Positions 48,941 to 58,628 are shown, counted from the first letter of the stretch. The stretch is 64,000 bases of DNA from JBCDCB01 sp039182735 (GCA_039182735.1 JBCDCB010000003.1:62001-126000); one strand, 5' to 3'. Notes: generated from the letters alone by a model not told the origin. A program made the numbers and translations.

Positions 48941-50641
48941 ATGAACGATCACGAAGGCGACGCCCCCGCCTCGGCGGACGGGCCGCAGACCAACCCCTCG
49001 CAATCCGAATCCGCCGGCGAAGACCAGCCCAAGAAGAAGCGCCGGCGCCGTCGCCGACGCAAGAAGACTTCCGGCGAAGGCACCGAGACCACCGCGACGA
49101 CGAACGCGGAGTCGTCGGGCGAACCCGCCTCCGATCACGGCGATCGACCCAGGAAGCGCCGCGGCGGCGGTCGCGGGCGCGGGCGAGACGGCGGCGGGCG
49201 GGGACGAGGCCGCGGGCGCGACGACGGCCCGCCGCCCGACGACGGCCCCGATCCGCTCCAGCAGAGCCGCCAGCGCACCATCATCTCGCGCGACGACGTC
49301 GAGAACTGGGAAGAGATCTTCGAGGGCACCTTCGAAGACCTCGAACTCAACGAGGACGTGCTCGCCGGGCTGAAGGACGTCGGCTTCGTCAGCCCCACCA
49401 AGATCCAGGCCCAGCTCATCCCCCTCGTCCTCGACGGGCGTGACGTCCTCGGGCAGTCGCGCACCGGCACCGGCAAAACCGCCGCCTTCGGCATCCCCGC
49501 ACTCAACATGGCCGAGAAGGGCACCGAGTTCGGGACCATCATCCTCGCGCCCACCCGTGAACTGGCCATTCAGATCGGGCAGGAGCTCATCGAGCTCGGC
49601 AAGCACACCGGGCTCCGCGTCGCCGCCGTCTACGGCGGGCAGCGCATCGATACCCAGGCCAAGCGCCTCGCCGACGGTCCCGAGATCATCGTCGCCACGC
49701 CCGGGCGCCTCCTCGACATGCGCGAGCGCGGCTACCTCCACTTCAACAACGCCCGCTACGCCGTCCTCGACGAGATGGACCGCATGCTCGACATCGGCTT
49801 CCGCGACGACATCCGCAAGATCCTCGGGATGTTCCCCAAGGACGCGCAGCTCGTCTTCGTCAGCGCCACCATCGAGGACGAGATCGAACGCCTCGCGCGC
49901 AAGCACATGCGCGACCCGGAGAAGCTCGTCACCTCCACCGGCTCGCTCACAGTGAGCCTCGTCGATCAGCACTACATCTCCGTCAAACCGTGGGACAAGA
50001 AGCGCCTGCTCGCGCACCTGCTCACCCACGAAGAGCCCGAGCTCACCCTCGTCTTCTGCCGCATGAAGCGCACCGTGGACGGGCTCGTCAAGTACCTCTC
50101 GGGCAAGGGCATCGAGTCCAACGCCATCCACGGCGACATGTACCAGGGCAAGCGCAACCGCGTCATCCAGCGTCTCCGCGACGGGCAGCTCTCGGTGCTC
50201 ATCTGCTCCGACCTCGCCGCACGCGGGCTCGACGTGGACAACATCTCCCACGTCATCAACTACGACCTGCCCGAAGACCCCGAGGTCTACATCCACCGCA
50301 TCGGTCGCACGGCACGCGCCGGACGCCGCGGCGAGGCGTGGTCCTTCGTCACCCCCGAGCAGGGCGAACTGCTCACCGCCATCGAGCACCTCGCCAACGC
50401 GCACATCCCCGAGCAGACCTACCCGGACTTCGTGCCCGGCGACCCGCCGTCGGATATCCGCCAGGAACAGGCGGCCGAGCAGAAGCGCCTCGAACAGCTC
50501 AAGAGCCAGCCCTCGCGCTTCTCCAAGCCCGACGCGCCGAACGCCGACAAGGGCGACGCCAGCAAGTTCCCCGGGGGCGTCGTGCCCGCCAAGATGCCGC
50601 CCAAGCGCATCGGCGGTCGCGTCCGCACCGGTCGAGGCTGA
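48941..50641 (+). CDS. DEAD-box RNA helicase with DEMD motif II
   Basis: 566 residues. An N-terminal extension of about 115 residues is Lys/Arg/Gly-rich (KKKRRRRRRRKK, then RGG/GRGRG repeats), probably an RNA-binding tail. The core has the Q motif region ('FVSPTKIQAQLIPLVL'), motif I SRTGTGKT (173-180), Ia PTRELA, Ib TPGR, motif II DEMD (277-280) instead of DEAD, III SAT, IV VFCRMKRT, V 'ARGLDVDNI' and VI HRIGRTARAG. It likely remodels RNA in ribosome assembly or decay. Its basic tail sits at the front rather than the usual C-terminal end. Confidence 0.92.
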   Translation: MNDHEGDAPASADGPQTNPSQSESAGEDQPKKKRRRRRRRKKTSGEGTETTATTNAESSGEPASDHGDRPRKRRGGGRGRGRDGGGRGRGRGRDDGPPPDDGPDPLQQSRQRTIISRDDVENWEEIFEGTFEDLELNEDVLAGLKDVGFVSPTKIQAQLIPLVLDGRDVLGQSRTGTGKTAAFGIPALNMAEKGTEFGTIILAPTRELAIQIGQELIELGKHTGLRVAAVYGGQRIDTQAKRLADGPEIIVATPGRLLDMRERGYLHFNNARYAVLDEMDRMLDIGFRDDIRKILGMFPKDAQLVFVSATIEDEIERLARKHMRDPEKLVTSTGSLTVSLVDQHYISVKPWDKKRLLAHLLTHEEPELTLVFCRMKRTVDGLVKYLSGKGIESNAIHGDMYQGKRNRVIQRLRDGQLSVLICSDLAARGLDVDNISHVINYDLPEDPEVYIHRIGRTARAGRRGEAWSFVTPEQGELLTAIEHLANAHIPEQTYPDFVPGDPPSDIRQEQAAEQKRLEQLKSQPSRFSKPDAPNADKGDASKFPGGVVPAKMPPKRIGGRVRTGRG

Positions 50642-50650
50642 ACGCCGCGG

Positions 50651-53600
50651 CTACTTCCGGTTCCCGCCTCCGCCGATGAGGTCAAAGACGCTCTCGACGA
50701 TGTCCTCGGGTGTCTCGATCAGCGACTTCGCCGCCGCTTCGCCCAGCCGGTCGAAGTCGAGTTCGTACTCCGTCTTCCCGTCGCGCCGCTTCACGCGGAA
50801 CGGCAACCGTGCGATCTTTCGGATCCCCGGGATCTGCTCGATCGCGCGCGAGAAGTCCTTGTTCACCGACTGCAGCGGCACGAACAGGTAGAAGTCCCGG
50901 TCGCCGTTGACCAGGTTCACCGTCCCGTCGATCTCCAGTTCCACCGAACCCGTCGGGATCACGGCGTTCTCGTAGGTGATGATCCCGTTGCGGATCTTCA
51001 TCGGGATGGGCTGCAGACGCTCGCCCGCCCGCCCCATCGCGTTCGCGTCCGCCACCGCCAGGATCCCCCCGAGCCACGGCGAGGTCTGGAACGTCACCGA
51101 ACCCAGATCGACCACCGCGTCCCCGTTGAACTTGGTCATGTCCCCGTCGAGCGGGATCGTTCCGTTCGTCAGCGTGAAGAACGCCGGCTCGTTCGACGCG
51201 GTCTTCTCGAATGTGTCGAAGATCGGGATCGCCGTCGAGATAAACCGCCGGCTGAACGCGCTCGAAATCTGCGACACCGTCGCGCGCACCTCGCCACGCT
51301 GCACCAGGCGCCCGCCCTCGCCGTTGCCCTGCAGCACCAGGTCGGCTTTGTCGCTCGTCAGCGTCGCGTCCAGCGAGCCGGACGTCGTCGAGAAGTCGTT
51401 CGCCCGCACGTCTACCGCCACGCGATCTCCCAGCCCGTCGCGCAGCAGGCTCTCCATCCCCGCGAGCGCATCGACGATCACCGTCGCGAGCGAGCCCTTG
51501 AGCGTCGCGTCGTAGGTCCACGCGCTCGCCGGCGCGATCCCCTGCGCGTTCGTCGTCCCGCGCAGTTCCCCCGCGAGCGTGACCGCCGCGTTCGACTCGC
51601 CGCCCGCGCCACGCTCGAGCACCGCGCCTTCCAGCGTCAGCGTGCCCGGCGACGCGCCCGCCACGTGCCGCGCGCGCACATTCATGCCCAGAATCTCCGC
51701 CGTCTGCCCGCTCCGGCTCGTCAGCTTGAGCGGACCCGTCGAAACGCGCAGGTCCCCGCCCAGCTCTCGCGGCGTGTTCCCGCCCGCGGGCGACGCGCCC
51801 GTCGGGACCAGGAACGACGGGGCGTGCAGTTCCACCGTCACGCCCTCGGCCAGCGTCGCGTCCGCGTCGGGGCCCAGCAGGTACCGGTTCGCGAACGCCG
51901 GCTCCAGCCGCCAAGACGCGTTGAGTTCCTTCGTGCTCGTCAGCATCCGTTCCTGCGTCTCGAAGCCCGCGGCGCTCGCGGTCAGCCGCGGCGCGCGCAC
52001 GGACACGTCCAGCCCGCCGTCGCCATAATCCGTCGCGTTCCGCCGCGCGACATCGATCGTCACGTTCTCGCCCAGCGCGCCGGCAAGGAAGCCCTCGCGC
52101 CCGATCATCCGGTCCAGCGCTGCGGTATCGGGCAGGTTCGCGTTGATCGTCAGCGAACCGCCTCGCGAGCCCATGCCCTGTGTGATCGACACCTCGCCGA
52201 TGTCCGACCCGGGCCTGCTGGGCTCGAAGAGTTCGAGCGACACGCTCGAGTTGCTGTCACGCGATCGGCGCGGATGCACACGCAGCGCGTAGACCGCGCT
52301 CGTCACACCCACCCGGCTCGTTTTTCCCTCATCCAGTGCCGGCAGGTTCTCAACGACAAAGGGGTCCTCCGTGCGCACGAATAGCCCCCAGCGCGACATC
52401 TCGCTCGCACTGAACGCGCCCGATTCGTCCGCCGAGATCCGGATCGGCTCAAGATTCGCGCTGAACCGCGTCGCCGGCGACAGGCTCGGGCGCAGGCCGC
52501 TTTCCGCGAGGAAGGTCTCGCTCGCGAGGGTCACGAGCCGTGGCGTCACGCTGCCGCGCATCGTCGCGGGCCCGATCGAGAGGAGTTCCCGCGTCGCGGT
52601 CGCGCGCGCGTCCGCCGCCAGCCCCGACGCCGCCGTCAGCGTCACGTCCACGCTGACCGGCTCGGTCGCGCCCGACGCGGGCAGCGTCGCCTTCAAGGTG
52701 AACGACTCGCCCGCCGCTTCCTGCGCGAGCGCCGCGTACTCCGGCGCCACGAGCGCCGCCAGCGCCGACGGCACATCGGTCAGCGCGATCGTCCCGCGCA
52801 GACCGAGCGCCTCGGGGTTGATCGGCGTCTGCAGCAGCGCTGCGCGCGAGGCGACGACGTCCACCGTCGCCGGCGCCGAGCCCTTGTCGCTCGTCGCGGT
52901 GAAGCCGCCACGCAGCGTCGCCTGTGCGGCGTCCCGCAAGTCGAGCGTCAGGTCGAGCCCCGCGATGCCCGCGCTCGTCGCCTGCCCATCCGACTCGACG
53001 CGCAGGTCGAGGCGGTCGGCCTGCGCGCGCACCACGCCGCTCGCCCCGCCCGCGAGCGCCAACGCGTCGCCCGAGCGGATCGCCTCCGTCGGCACGCGCA
53101 GCTCGTCGATCGAGACCGTGATGGCACTCGCGCTGCGCACGCTCGCGCCCGATGCCGCGATCAGCGATCCGATCGCCGCACGCGGCTCGCGCGCGCTGAG
53201 TGTGATCGCCCGCGTGCCGCGGATCTCGTCGTCCGCCAGCGCGAGGGCGCCCGTGAGGTCTGCGCGCGCGCCGCCGCCCACGAACTCCACGTTCGTCACG
53301 TTCTGCGCGTCCGTCGTCGCGGTGAAGTTGGCGTTGACCGTGTCGCCGATCAGGTCGCGGAGGAGGTCGGCATTCGCGCCGGCGAGCGCGGTGGGCACGC
53401 CCGCGACCGTCACCGCACCCTCGGGTCGAACCGACGCGGGCTCCACGCGCAGCCCGCCGAAGGCCGAGGTGTCGGCGACAAACAGTCCCGGCAGCGCGAG
53501 GTCGCCGTTGACCGTCATCGACTCACCGTCCACGTCGCCCGCGATCTCGAGCCGCGCCTGCGCCCGCCCGCCCGGATCGATCCGCGTGATGACCCTGCTT

Positions 53601-55465
53601 GGATCGAGCGACACCCGCGTCCCGCCCGAACCGCTGGGTGCACCGCCGGACGCGATCACGTCCAGGCGCAGCATGAGCTCGTCCAGCGCCGGCTCGCCGT
53701 TCGGCATCGGCAGGTCCATCGCGTCGAGGTGGAGCGTGACGTCGCCAGTGCCCAGATCGACGCCGGAACCCGCGAGCGCCTCGCCCGCGAGTGTGCGCAC
53801 GCTGTCGGCCGAGGCGCGCAGCGCCACACCGCGCCGCGACTGCGCCGGATCGCCCGTGTCCAGCACGTTCCACAGGTCCGTCATGGGCAGGTGCTGGCTC
53901 ATCGCGGACGACGCGACGTTCGGTGTCGTGATGCGATCACCGTTGATCCCGAGCACACCCACGAGCGCGCTGCGCGCGCCCGCGAGCGTGAACTGCACGC
54001 CCGTTTCGTCCGTTCCCTCCGCGCCCGTGCGAGCGGTGGCGAGCAGGCTCGCCTCGTCGCCGATCACGCCGACCAGATCGATGCCGGTCTCCGGCCCGAT
54101 CGCCTCCACGAGCGCCATCGGCACGCGCTCGGCCTTCAGCAGGCCCGCGAATCGTCCGCGCACGCCCTCGCTCGGCAATCGCCCGCCCTCGTCCAGCAGA
54201 TCCACGCCCTCCCCTTGCAACTGCAGCGAACCGCTCTGGACCCCGTCGCGCAGCACATCGCCGAGCACCTCGACCCGGAGTGGCGACGACGACGCATCCC
54301 ACGCCAGCGCGCCTCGCAACTCGGGCAGCGTCACCCGCACCGGGTTCGCCGTTCCCTGCCGCATCGGCTGCACCATCGCGCCGAGCCCCGTCACGCTCGC
54401 CTCGATCGTCGAGTTCATCGCGCGCCAGTCGGCGCCCTGCACGCCGCTGGCAACGATGGAGCCCACGGGGATCGCCAGAGAAGAAACATCGAGTTGTGCG
54501 ACGGTGGGCGCATCGTCGATGAGCGTCACGCCGGCGCTCGGGTCGAACTCGACGAGCCCGGACAGCGCGCCCGCGGGGAGCACAAGCCTCGCGCTGCTGG
54601 TCGGGTCGAGTGTGAGCACGCCCTGCGCGAGCGAGCCGTTGATCGTCAGCGATGAGTCTTCGCCCGCACCGCGCGCACCGGTCAGCGCGCCGGTGACCCA
54701 CTCGGGGATTGTCAGATCGCCCTCGATCGTGCCCGTCGCAGCGGTGAGGTCGAGCGCTCCCGATGCGTCTCGAAGATCGGCGGCGTATGCGTCGAGCGTC
54801 CCGATGCCCGCACTCGTGCCGTCGAGCGAGACCGTGATCGCGCCACTCGCGCCGTCGTACACCGCCTGCCCCTCGAGGTCGTTGAGCGTGCGCGACTCTC
54901 CGCCCGCGCCCGTCCGATCGATCGTCACGTCGAAGCCCGACAACTCGACGCGCGCCTGCAGCGCCGGCAGCGAGATCGGTTCACCCGGTGTGCTCGCGGG
55001 TGCCGGCGCACCGGCGCTCGGTTTCATCACCGTCCGCGTCGTGTTCGATCCGTCGGCTTCTTGGTAGAGCACCGCGTCGCCGGTGAGCGTGATCGTCCCG
55101 AGGTCACCGGCGCTCGTCAGCAGCCCGACGATCCCCCGATCGATCGTCGCCGTCGCGTTGAGCACGGTGCGCCCCTGCGCGTCGGTGATGACGACGTCAC
55201 GCACCTCCTGCGATCCGAGCCACGAGACCTTGAGCGAGCCGACGTCCGCCGTCCCGTTGACGCGCTGCTCGATCGCTTGCTTGATCAGGCCCGGGCCTGC
55301 AGAGTTCGCCGCGATCGGCAGCCCGACGACGACCGCCGTCAGCAGCAGCAGCACGACCACCACGAGCCCGACAAGGAGCCTGCGGAGCCCGCCGCCCTTC
55401 TTCTTGGGGGTGCTCGCTCCGTCCATGAGCGCTTCGCGCTCGTCACGACCGACGCTGCTGGCCAT
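50651..55465 (-). CDS. Giant AsmA/TamB-like membrane-anchored protein
   Basis: 1,604 residues from the ATG at 55465 (GGGAGAG upstream). A short basic cytoplasmic N-terminus (GGGLRR) and one membrane helix near 30-52 are followed by over 1,500 residues of alternating beta-rich repeats with little Cys, His or Trp. The C-terminal region ('GTIPLDGDMTKFNGDAVVDLGSVTF', 'IPTGSVELEIDGTVNLVNGDRDFYLFVPLQSV') resembles the AsmA-like terminal domain. AsmA-family proteins bridge the periplasm and are implicated in lipid transport to the outer membrane, which fits a Gram-negative planctomycete envelope. Exact family is unproven; it ends 9 nt from the helicase stop. Confidence 0.75.
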   Translation of the reverse strand: MASSVGRDEREALMDGASTPKKKGGGLRRLLVGLVVVVLLLLTAVVVGLPIAANSAGPGLIKQAIEQRVNGTADVGSLKVSWLGSQEVRDVVITDAQGRTVLNATATIDRGIVGLLTSAGDLGTITLTGDAVLYQEADGSNTTRTVMKPSAGAPAPASTPGEPISLPALQARVELSGFDVTIDRTGAGGESRTLNDLEGQAVYDGASGAITVSLDGTSAGIGTLDAYAADLRDASGALDLTAATGTIEGDLTIPEWVTGALTGARGAGEDSSLTINGSLAQGVLTLDPTSSARLVLPAGALSGLVEFDPSAGVTLIDDAPTVAQLDVSSLAIPVGSIVASGVQGADWRAMNSTIEASVTGLGAMVQPMRQGTANPVRVTLPELRGALAWDASSSPLRVEVLGDVLRDGVQSGSLQLQGEGVDLLDEGGRLPSEGVRGRFAGLLKAERVPMALVEAIGPETGIDLVGVIGDEASLLATARTGAEGTDETGVQFTLAGARSALVGVLGINGDRITTPNVASSAMSQHLPMTDLWNVLDTGDPAQSRRGVALRASADSVRTLAGEALAGSGVDLGTGDVTLHLDAMDLPMPNGEPALDELMLRLDVIASGGAPSGSGGTRVSLDPSRVITRIDPGGRAQARLEIAGDVDGESMTVNGDLALPGLFVADTSAFGGLRVEPASVRPEGAVTVAGVPTALAGANADLLRDLIGDTVNANFTATTDAQNVTNVEFVGGGARADLTGALALADDEIRGTRAITLSAREPRAAIGSLIAASGASVRSASAITVSIDELRVPTEAIRSGDALALAGGASGVVRAQADRLDLRVESDGQATSAGIAGLDLTLDLRDAAQATLRGGFTATSDKGSAPATVDVVASRAALLQTPINPEALGLRGTIALTDVPSALAALVAPEYAALAQEAAGESFTLKATLPASGATEPVSVDVTLTAASGLAADARATATRELLSIGPATMRGSVTPRLVTLASETFLAESGLRPSLSPATRFSANLEPIRISADESGAFSASEMSRWGLFVRTEDPFVVENLPALDEGKTSRVGVTSAVYALRVHPRRSRDSNSSVSLELFEPSRPGSDIGEVSITQGMGSRGGSLTINANLPDTAALDRMIGREGFLAGALGENVTIDVARRNATDYGDGGLDVSVRAPRLTASAAGFETQERMLTSTKELNASWRLEPAFANRYLLGPDADATLAEGVTVELHAPSFLVPTGASPAGGNTPRELGGDLRVSTGPLKLTSRSGQTAEILGMNVRARHVAGASPGTLTLEGAVLERGAGGESNAAVTLAGELRGTTNAQGIAPASAWTYDATLKGSLATVIVDALAGMESLLRDGLGDRVAVDVRANDFSTTSGSLDATLTSDKADLVLQGNGEGGRLVQRGEVRATVSQISSAFSRRFISTAIPIFDTFEKTASNEPAFFTLTNGTIPLDGDMTKFNGDAVVDLGSVTFQTSPWLGGILAVADANAMGRAGERLQPIPMKIRNGIITYENAVIPTGSVELEIDGTVNLVNGDRDFYLFVPLQSVNKDFSRAIEQIPGIRKIARLPFRVKRRDGKTEYELDFDRLGEAAAKSLIETPEDIVESVFDLIGGGGNRK

Positions 55466-55539
55466 GTGTTCTCTCCCGTCCGTGTCCGATATGAACATAG
55501 GACGGTACCGCCCGCGATGTGCGTGGGTTCACCGAACCC

Positions 55540-56721
55540 TCACGCTGGGGTCGGCTCTACGAGGCTCAGCATGCGATCGAGCGCAACCAGGGCGTGCTTC
55601 GTCGCCTCGGGATGCACCTCGATGCGGTTCCGCACCGTGCCCTCCACCAGCCCGTCCAGCACCCACAACAGGTGCGGCTCGTCGATGCGGTACATCGTCG
55701 TGCACAGGCACTGGCAATCGCTCAGCACGCGCACGCGCACGCCGCGCGCCGCCGCTTCGTTCTTCAACCGATTCACGAGGTTGAACTCGGTGCCCACGGC
55801 CCAGCTGGTCCCTGGCTCCGCCGCTTCGATCGTTCGGATGATGTACTCCGTCGATCCGCTCAGGTCGCTCTTGTCCACGACCTCTTTCGCGCATTCCGGG
55901 TGCACGAGGATCGTGACCGCCGAGTCTTCCGCGCGGGCCGCGTCGCAGTGCTCGGGGCGGAAGAGCTTGTGCACCGAGCAGTGTCCGGCCCACAGGATCA
56001 CGTCGCTCTGGGCGATCTGCTCGGGCGTGCTCCCGCCGATCCCTTCACCGCGGCGCGCGGCCTTCGGGTCGTACACGCACGTCCGCGCCGCCGTATCGAT
56101 GCCGTACGCGTGCGCCGTGTTCCGACCGAGGTGCTGGTCCGGCAGGAAGAGGATCTTGATCGCTTCGTCGTCGCGCTTCGGCTTGTCGCCGCCCGCCATG
56201 GCCCACGCGAAGACCTTGTCGGCGTTGCTCGACGTGCAGCACGCGCCGCCGCGCTGCCCGACGAAGGCCTTCACCGCCGCCGTGGAGTTCACGTAGGTGA
56301 TCGGGATGACGCGCCCGTTCCAGCGTTGCATCTGGAGCGTCTCCTGGATCGCGTCCCACGCATCGACGGCGTCTTCGTAATCCGCCATGTCCGCCATCGA
56401 GCACCCCGCCGAGAGGTCCGGCAGGATCACCGACGTGCCCTGTGGCGCGAGCATGTCAGCCGACTCCGCCATGAAGTGCACGCCGCAGAAGACGACGAAC
56501 TCCGCGCCGGTCTGCGCCACACGCTCCGCGGCGATCTGCGAGAGCTTGAGCGAATCGCCCGTGACGTCGGCATGGCGGATCACGTCGTCCACCTGGTAGT
56601 GATGCCCGAGGATCAGCAGGCGATCGCCGAGCTGCTCTCGACGGCGCGCGATGCGTGACGCGAGTTCGCCTCGGTCCATCGACAGGTATTCCTGCGGCAA
56701 ACTGGGCTGCCAGAGCTGCAT
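55540..56721 (-). CDS. nadA: Quinolinate synthase
   Basis: 393 residues. 'LILGHHYQVDDVIRHADVTGDSLKLS', 'VVFCGVHFMAESADML', 'VNSTAAVKA' and 'FLPDQHLGRNTA' are NadA signatures. Likely 4Fe-4S ligands are C107 (SAGCSMAD), C248 (WAGHCSVH) and one cysteine of the DCQCLC cluster at 336-340. It condenses iminoaspartate with dihydroxyacetone phosphate to quinolinate in NAD synthesis. No nadB or nadC lies nearby. It is followed on the same strand by the AsmA-like gene after 74 nt. Confidence 0.95.
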   Translation of the reverse strand: MQLWQPSLPQEYLSMDRGELASRIARRREQLGDRLLILGHHYQVDDVIRHADVTGDSLKLSQIAAERVAQTGAEFVVFCGVHFMAESADMLAPQGTSVILPDLSAGCSMADMADYEDAVDAWDAIQETLQMQRWNGRVIPITYVNSTAAVKAFVGQRGGACCTSSNADKVFAWAMAGGDKPKRDDEAIKILFLPDQHLGRNTAHAYGIDTAARTCVYDPKAARRGEGIGGSTPEQIAQSDVILWAGHCSVHKLFRPEHCDAARAEDSAVTILVHPECAKEVVDKSDLSGSTEYIIRTIEAAEPGTSWAVGTEFNLVNRLKNEAAARGVRVRVLSDCQCLCTTMYRIDEPHLLWVLDGLVEGTVRNRIEVHPEATKHALVALDRMLSLVEPTPA

Positions 56722-56783
56722 GCGGACCCCGTTCCGTCAGAGGGACGATCGTCGGACCGCACGATGGTAGGGGGGCCGGTCGC

Positions 56784-57152
56784 TCAGGCCGCGCGATCGA
56801 GCGAACGCTGCACACGCTGCGGCACGCGGAACTCCACGCCCACCAGCTGGCGTTCCTCGTCGTCGCGAGAGACCCGTCGAACGAGCGCCGGTGTCATCGA
56901 GGCCAGCGGGACCAGCGCGTCGTCGCGCCACACGATGACCACGTCGATCTCGTCACCGACGCGCAGCGGGCGGTCGCCGCCCACGCGGATCAGCGCCCCG
57001 CCGCTGGAGACGTCGCGCGTCTCGCCACGGTCGAGCGACGGGAGGTTCTCGAAGCGAATGCGGCAGGGCTTCGTCGCCAGTTGCCGGGGGAAGCGGCGAC
57101 GCTCGGCGCCGTCGGCAAGGGAGATCTGTGTCTCGTTCGGCTCGCGGTTCAT
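56784..57152 (-). CDS. PilZ-domain c-di-GMP receptor protein
   Basis: 122 residues from the ATG at 57152 with GGGAG upstream; a longer frame is antisense to the HU gene and rejected. The two PilZ c-di-GMP motifs are present: RRRFPRQ (RxxxR) and 'TRDVSSGGALIRV' (DxSxxG), followed by beta strands ending 'QLVGVEFRVPQ'. It is a single-domain receptor that would change partner activity on binding c-di-GMP; motility, pilus or matrix control are usual outputs. It precedes nadA by 62 nt and may be co-transcribed. Confidence 0.88.
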   Translation of the reverse strand: MNREPNETQISLADGAERRRFPRQLATKPCRIRFENLPSLDRGETRDVSSGGALIRVGGDRPLRVGDEIDVVIVWRDDALVPLASMTPALVRRVSRDDEERQLVGVEFRVPQRVQRSLDRAA

Positions 57153-57521
57153 GCGTCGCTCCCGGGCGATCCGCCCGTCTCGGCTCCGCCTCTCATCGGG
57201 TCCCGTGGGGGGCGTCTCGACCGTTGCACCCAGAAAAACCGCACAAATCGGCACCCGCGCACCGCGCCCCGCCGGCCCGCGACGAGGGCTCCTCGGCACT
57301 TCGATCGAAAAAAATAGGGGAAAACGACCCCTTCGCCCGATCACTCGCCTTGTTGACCGGGCGATCACGCCGTACAAACAAGGAGTCGGGCGCTCCGAGA
57401 ACACCTGCCCGAACCACCCGGCAACGGTGCCGGGACCGAGAAACACGGCGAACGGCGCGTCATTCGCGTGGAGACGCAACCACCGTTCGCACGACGAAAC
57501 ACGCTCACGGAGTCGAGCACC
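57153..57521. other. 369-nt divergent intergenic region, PilZ / HU
   Basis: No gene is apparent. It holds the palindrome TTCGATCGAA at 57300-57309, directly followed by A-rich runs to about 57325, then a putative promoter at 57350-57378 reading toward the HU gene. A near-duplicate CGATCACTCGCC / CGATCACGCC flanks that promoter. The rest is GC-rich with no clear structure. Confidence 0.5.
57350..57378 (+). promoter_or_regulatory. Candidate promoter of the HU-like gene
   Basis: TTGTTG (57350-57355) and TACAAA (57373-57378) are 17 nt apart, with A-tracts 25-40 nt upstream that could act as an UP element. TTGACC at 57353 is a better -35 but leaves only 14 nt. The start codon is about 143 nt downstream. 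Confidence 0.35.
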
Positions 57522-57980
57522 ATGGCCGCCAGAAAGAAAACCGCCAAGCGAACCACCACCAAGCGCACCACGAAGAAGCGCACGACCAAGGCCTCGGCCG
57601 GTCGCAAGAAGGCCGCCTCCAAGAAAGCCCCGGCCCGCGCCGCCGCCGGCGCCAAGCCCGCGCGCATCACCAGCGCCGTCAAGCCCCGCACCAAGAGCGA
57701 GATCTACGGCGTGCTCGCCGAGCACGCGGGCATCTCCAAGAAGGAAGTCGCCGCGGTCTTCGAGACCATGGCCACCATGATCGGCGCCGACCTCAAGAAG
57801 GGGAAAGCCGAGCAGTTCACCGTCCCGGGCCTCATGAAGGTCACCGTCCAGCGCAAGCCCGCCACCAAGGCGCGCAAGGGCATCAACCCCTTCACCGGCG
57901 AGCCCACCATCTTCAAGGCCAAGCCCGCGCGCAACGTCGTCAAGGTCCGCCCCATGAAGGGCCTCAAGGACCTCGTCTGA
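57522..57980 (+). CDS. HU/IHF-like DNA-binding protein with histone-like Lys-rich N-terminus
   Basis: 152 residues from ATG 57522 (GGAG 9 nt upstream). Residues 2-55 are a basic tail of Lys, Arg, Thr and Ala with KRTTKKRTTK-type repeats, like histone H1 or chlamydial Hc1. Residues about 60-152 are a bacterial HU/IHF-type domain: 'TKSEIYGVLAEHAGISKKEVAAVFETMATMI', then the DNA-contacting arm 'RKGINPFTGEP' with the conserved NPxT/S-like turn. It should compact or bend DNA in the nucleoid. A strong terminator follows, so it is monocistronic and probably abundant. Confidence 0.9.
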   Translation: MAARKKTAKRTTTKRTTKKRTTKASAGRKKAASKKAPARAAAGAKPARITSAVKPRTKSEIYGVLAEHAGISKKEVAAVFETMATMIGADLKKGKAEQFTVPGLMKVTVQRKPATKARKGINPFTGEPTIFKAKPARNVVKVRPMKGLKDLV

Positions 57981-58012
57981 CAGACGCGCCCCGTTCGTTC
58001 ATCTCAGCACTC

Positions 58013-58049
58013 GACGCCGGCGCTCACATCGGGCGCCGGCGTCCTTTTT
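58013..58049 (+). terminator. Strong terminator of the HU-like gene
   Basis: A perfect 11-bp stem (58013-58023 with 58033-58043), 9-nt loop, followed by C and five T. It starts 32 nt after the stop. Confidence 0.9.
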
Positions 58050-58094
58050 CTCACCCCGGTTGACCAACGCCCGCGCCCCCGCGATCGTTCGCCC

Positions 58095-58628
58095 ATGCAC
58101 ACCGACGCACACGAATGGCCCGGCGACGACACGCTCCGTGCCATCGAGCTCCTCGTCCTCGACTTCGACGGCGTGCTCACCGACAACCGCGTCTGGGTCG
58201 ATCAGGACGGACGCGAATCCGTCGCCTGCAGCCGGGGCGACGGCATGGGCATGCAGCTCCTCGTCAAGGCCGGCGTCTCCGTCTACGTCATGAGCAAGGA
58301 ACGCAACCCCGTCGTCCGCGCCCGCTGCGACAAGCTCGGCATCCCCTTCCAGCAGGGACAGGACGACAAGGGCGCCGCCATCGGAGCGCTCGCCGACGAG
58401 CGCGCCGTCGCGCTCAAACGCGTCGCCTACGTGGGCAACGACGTCAACGACCTCGCGCCCATGGCGCGTGTGGGGCTGCCCATCGCCGTCGCCGATGCCG
58501 AGCCGCTTGTGCTCGAGGCCGCACGCGTGATCACCAACAAGCCCGGCGGGCGCGGCGCGGTGCGCGAGGTTTGCGACGCGCTCATGCGCGCGCGCGGCGC
58601 CGACCCCGCGGAGCTCATCAAACCGTGA
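58095..58628 (+). CDS. KdsC-like HAD phosphatase
   Basis: 177 residues. HAD motif I DFDGVLTDN (nucleophile D23, acid D25), motif II SKE, and motif IV 'GNDVNDLAPM' with no cap domain fit the KdsC/YrbI family. KdsC removes phosphate from KDO-8-phosphate for lipopolysaccharide; related enzymes act in sialic or nonulosonic acid synthesis. No kds or neu genes are near, so the substrate is open. The stop overlaps the ispE start (GTGA). Confidence 0.85.
   Translation: MHTDAHEWPGDDTLRAIELLVLDFDGVLTDNRVWVDQDGRESVACSRGDGMGMQLLVKAGVSVYVMSKERNPVVRARCDKLGIPFQQGQDDKGAAIGALADERAVALKRVAYVGNDVNDLAPMARVGLPIAVADAEPLVLEAARVITNKPGGRGAVREVCDALMRARGADPAELIKP

Noticed and set aside
57153..57725. N-terminal extension of the PilZ protein
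   Set aside because: It is antisense to the HU-like gene and Gly/Leu-rich without a domain; the start at 57152 has a ribosome-binding site and gives a standard PilZ length.
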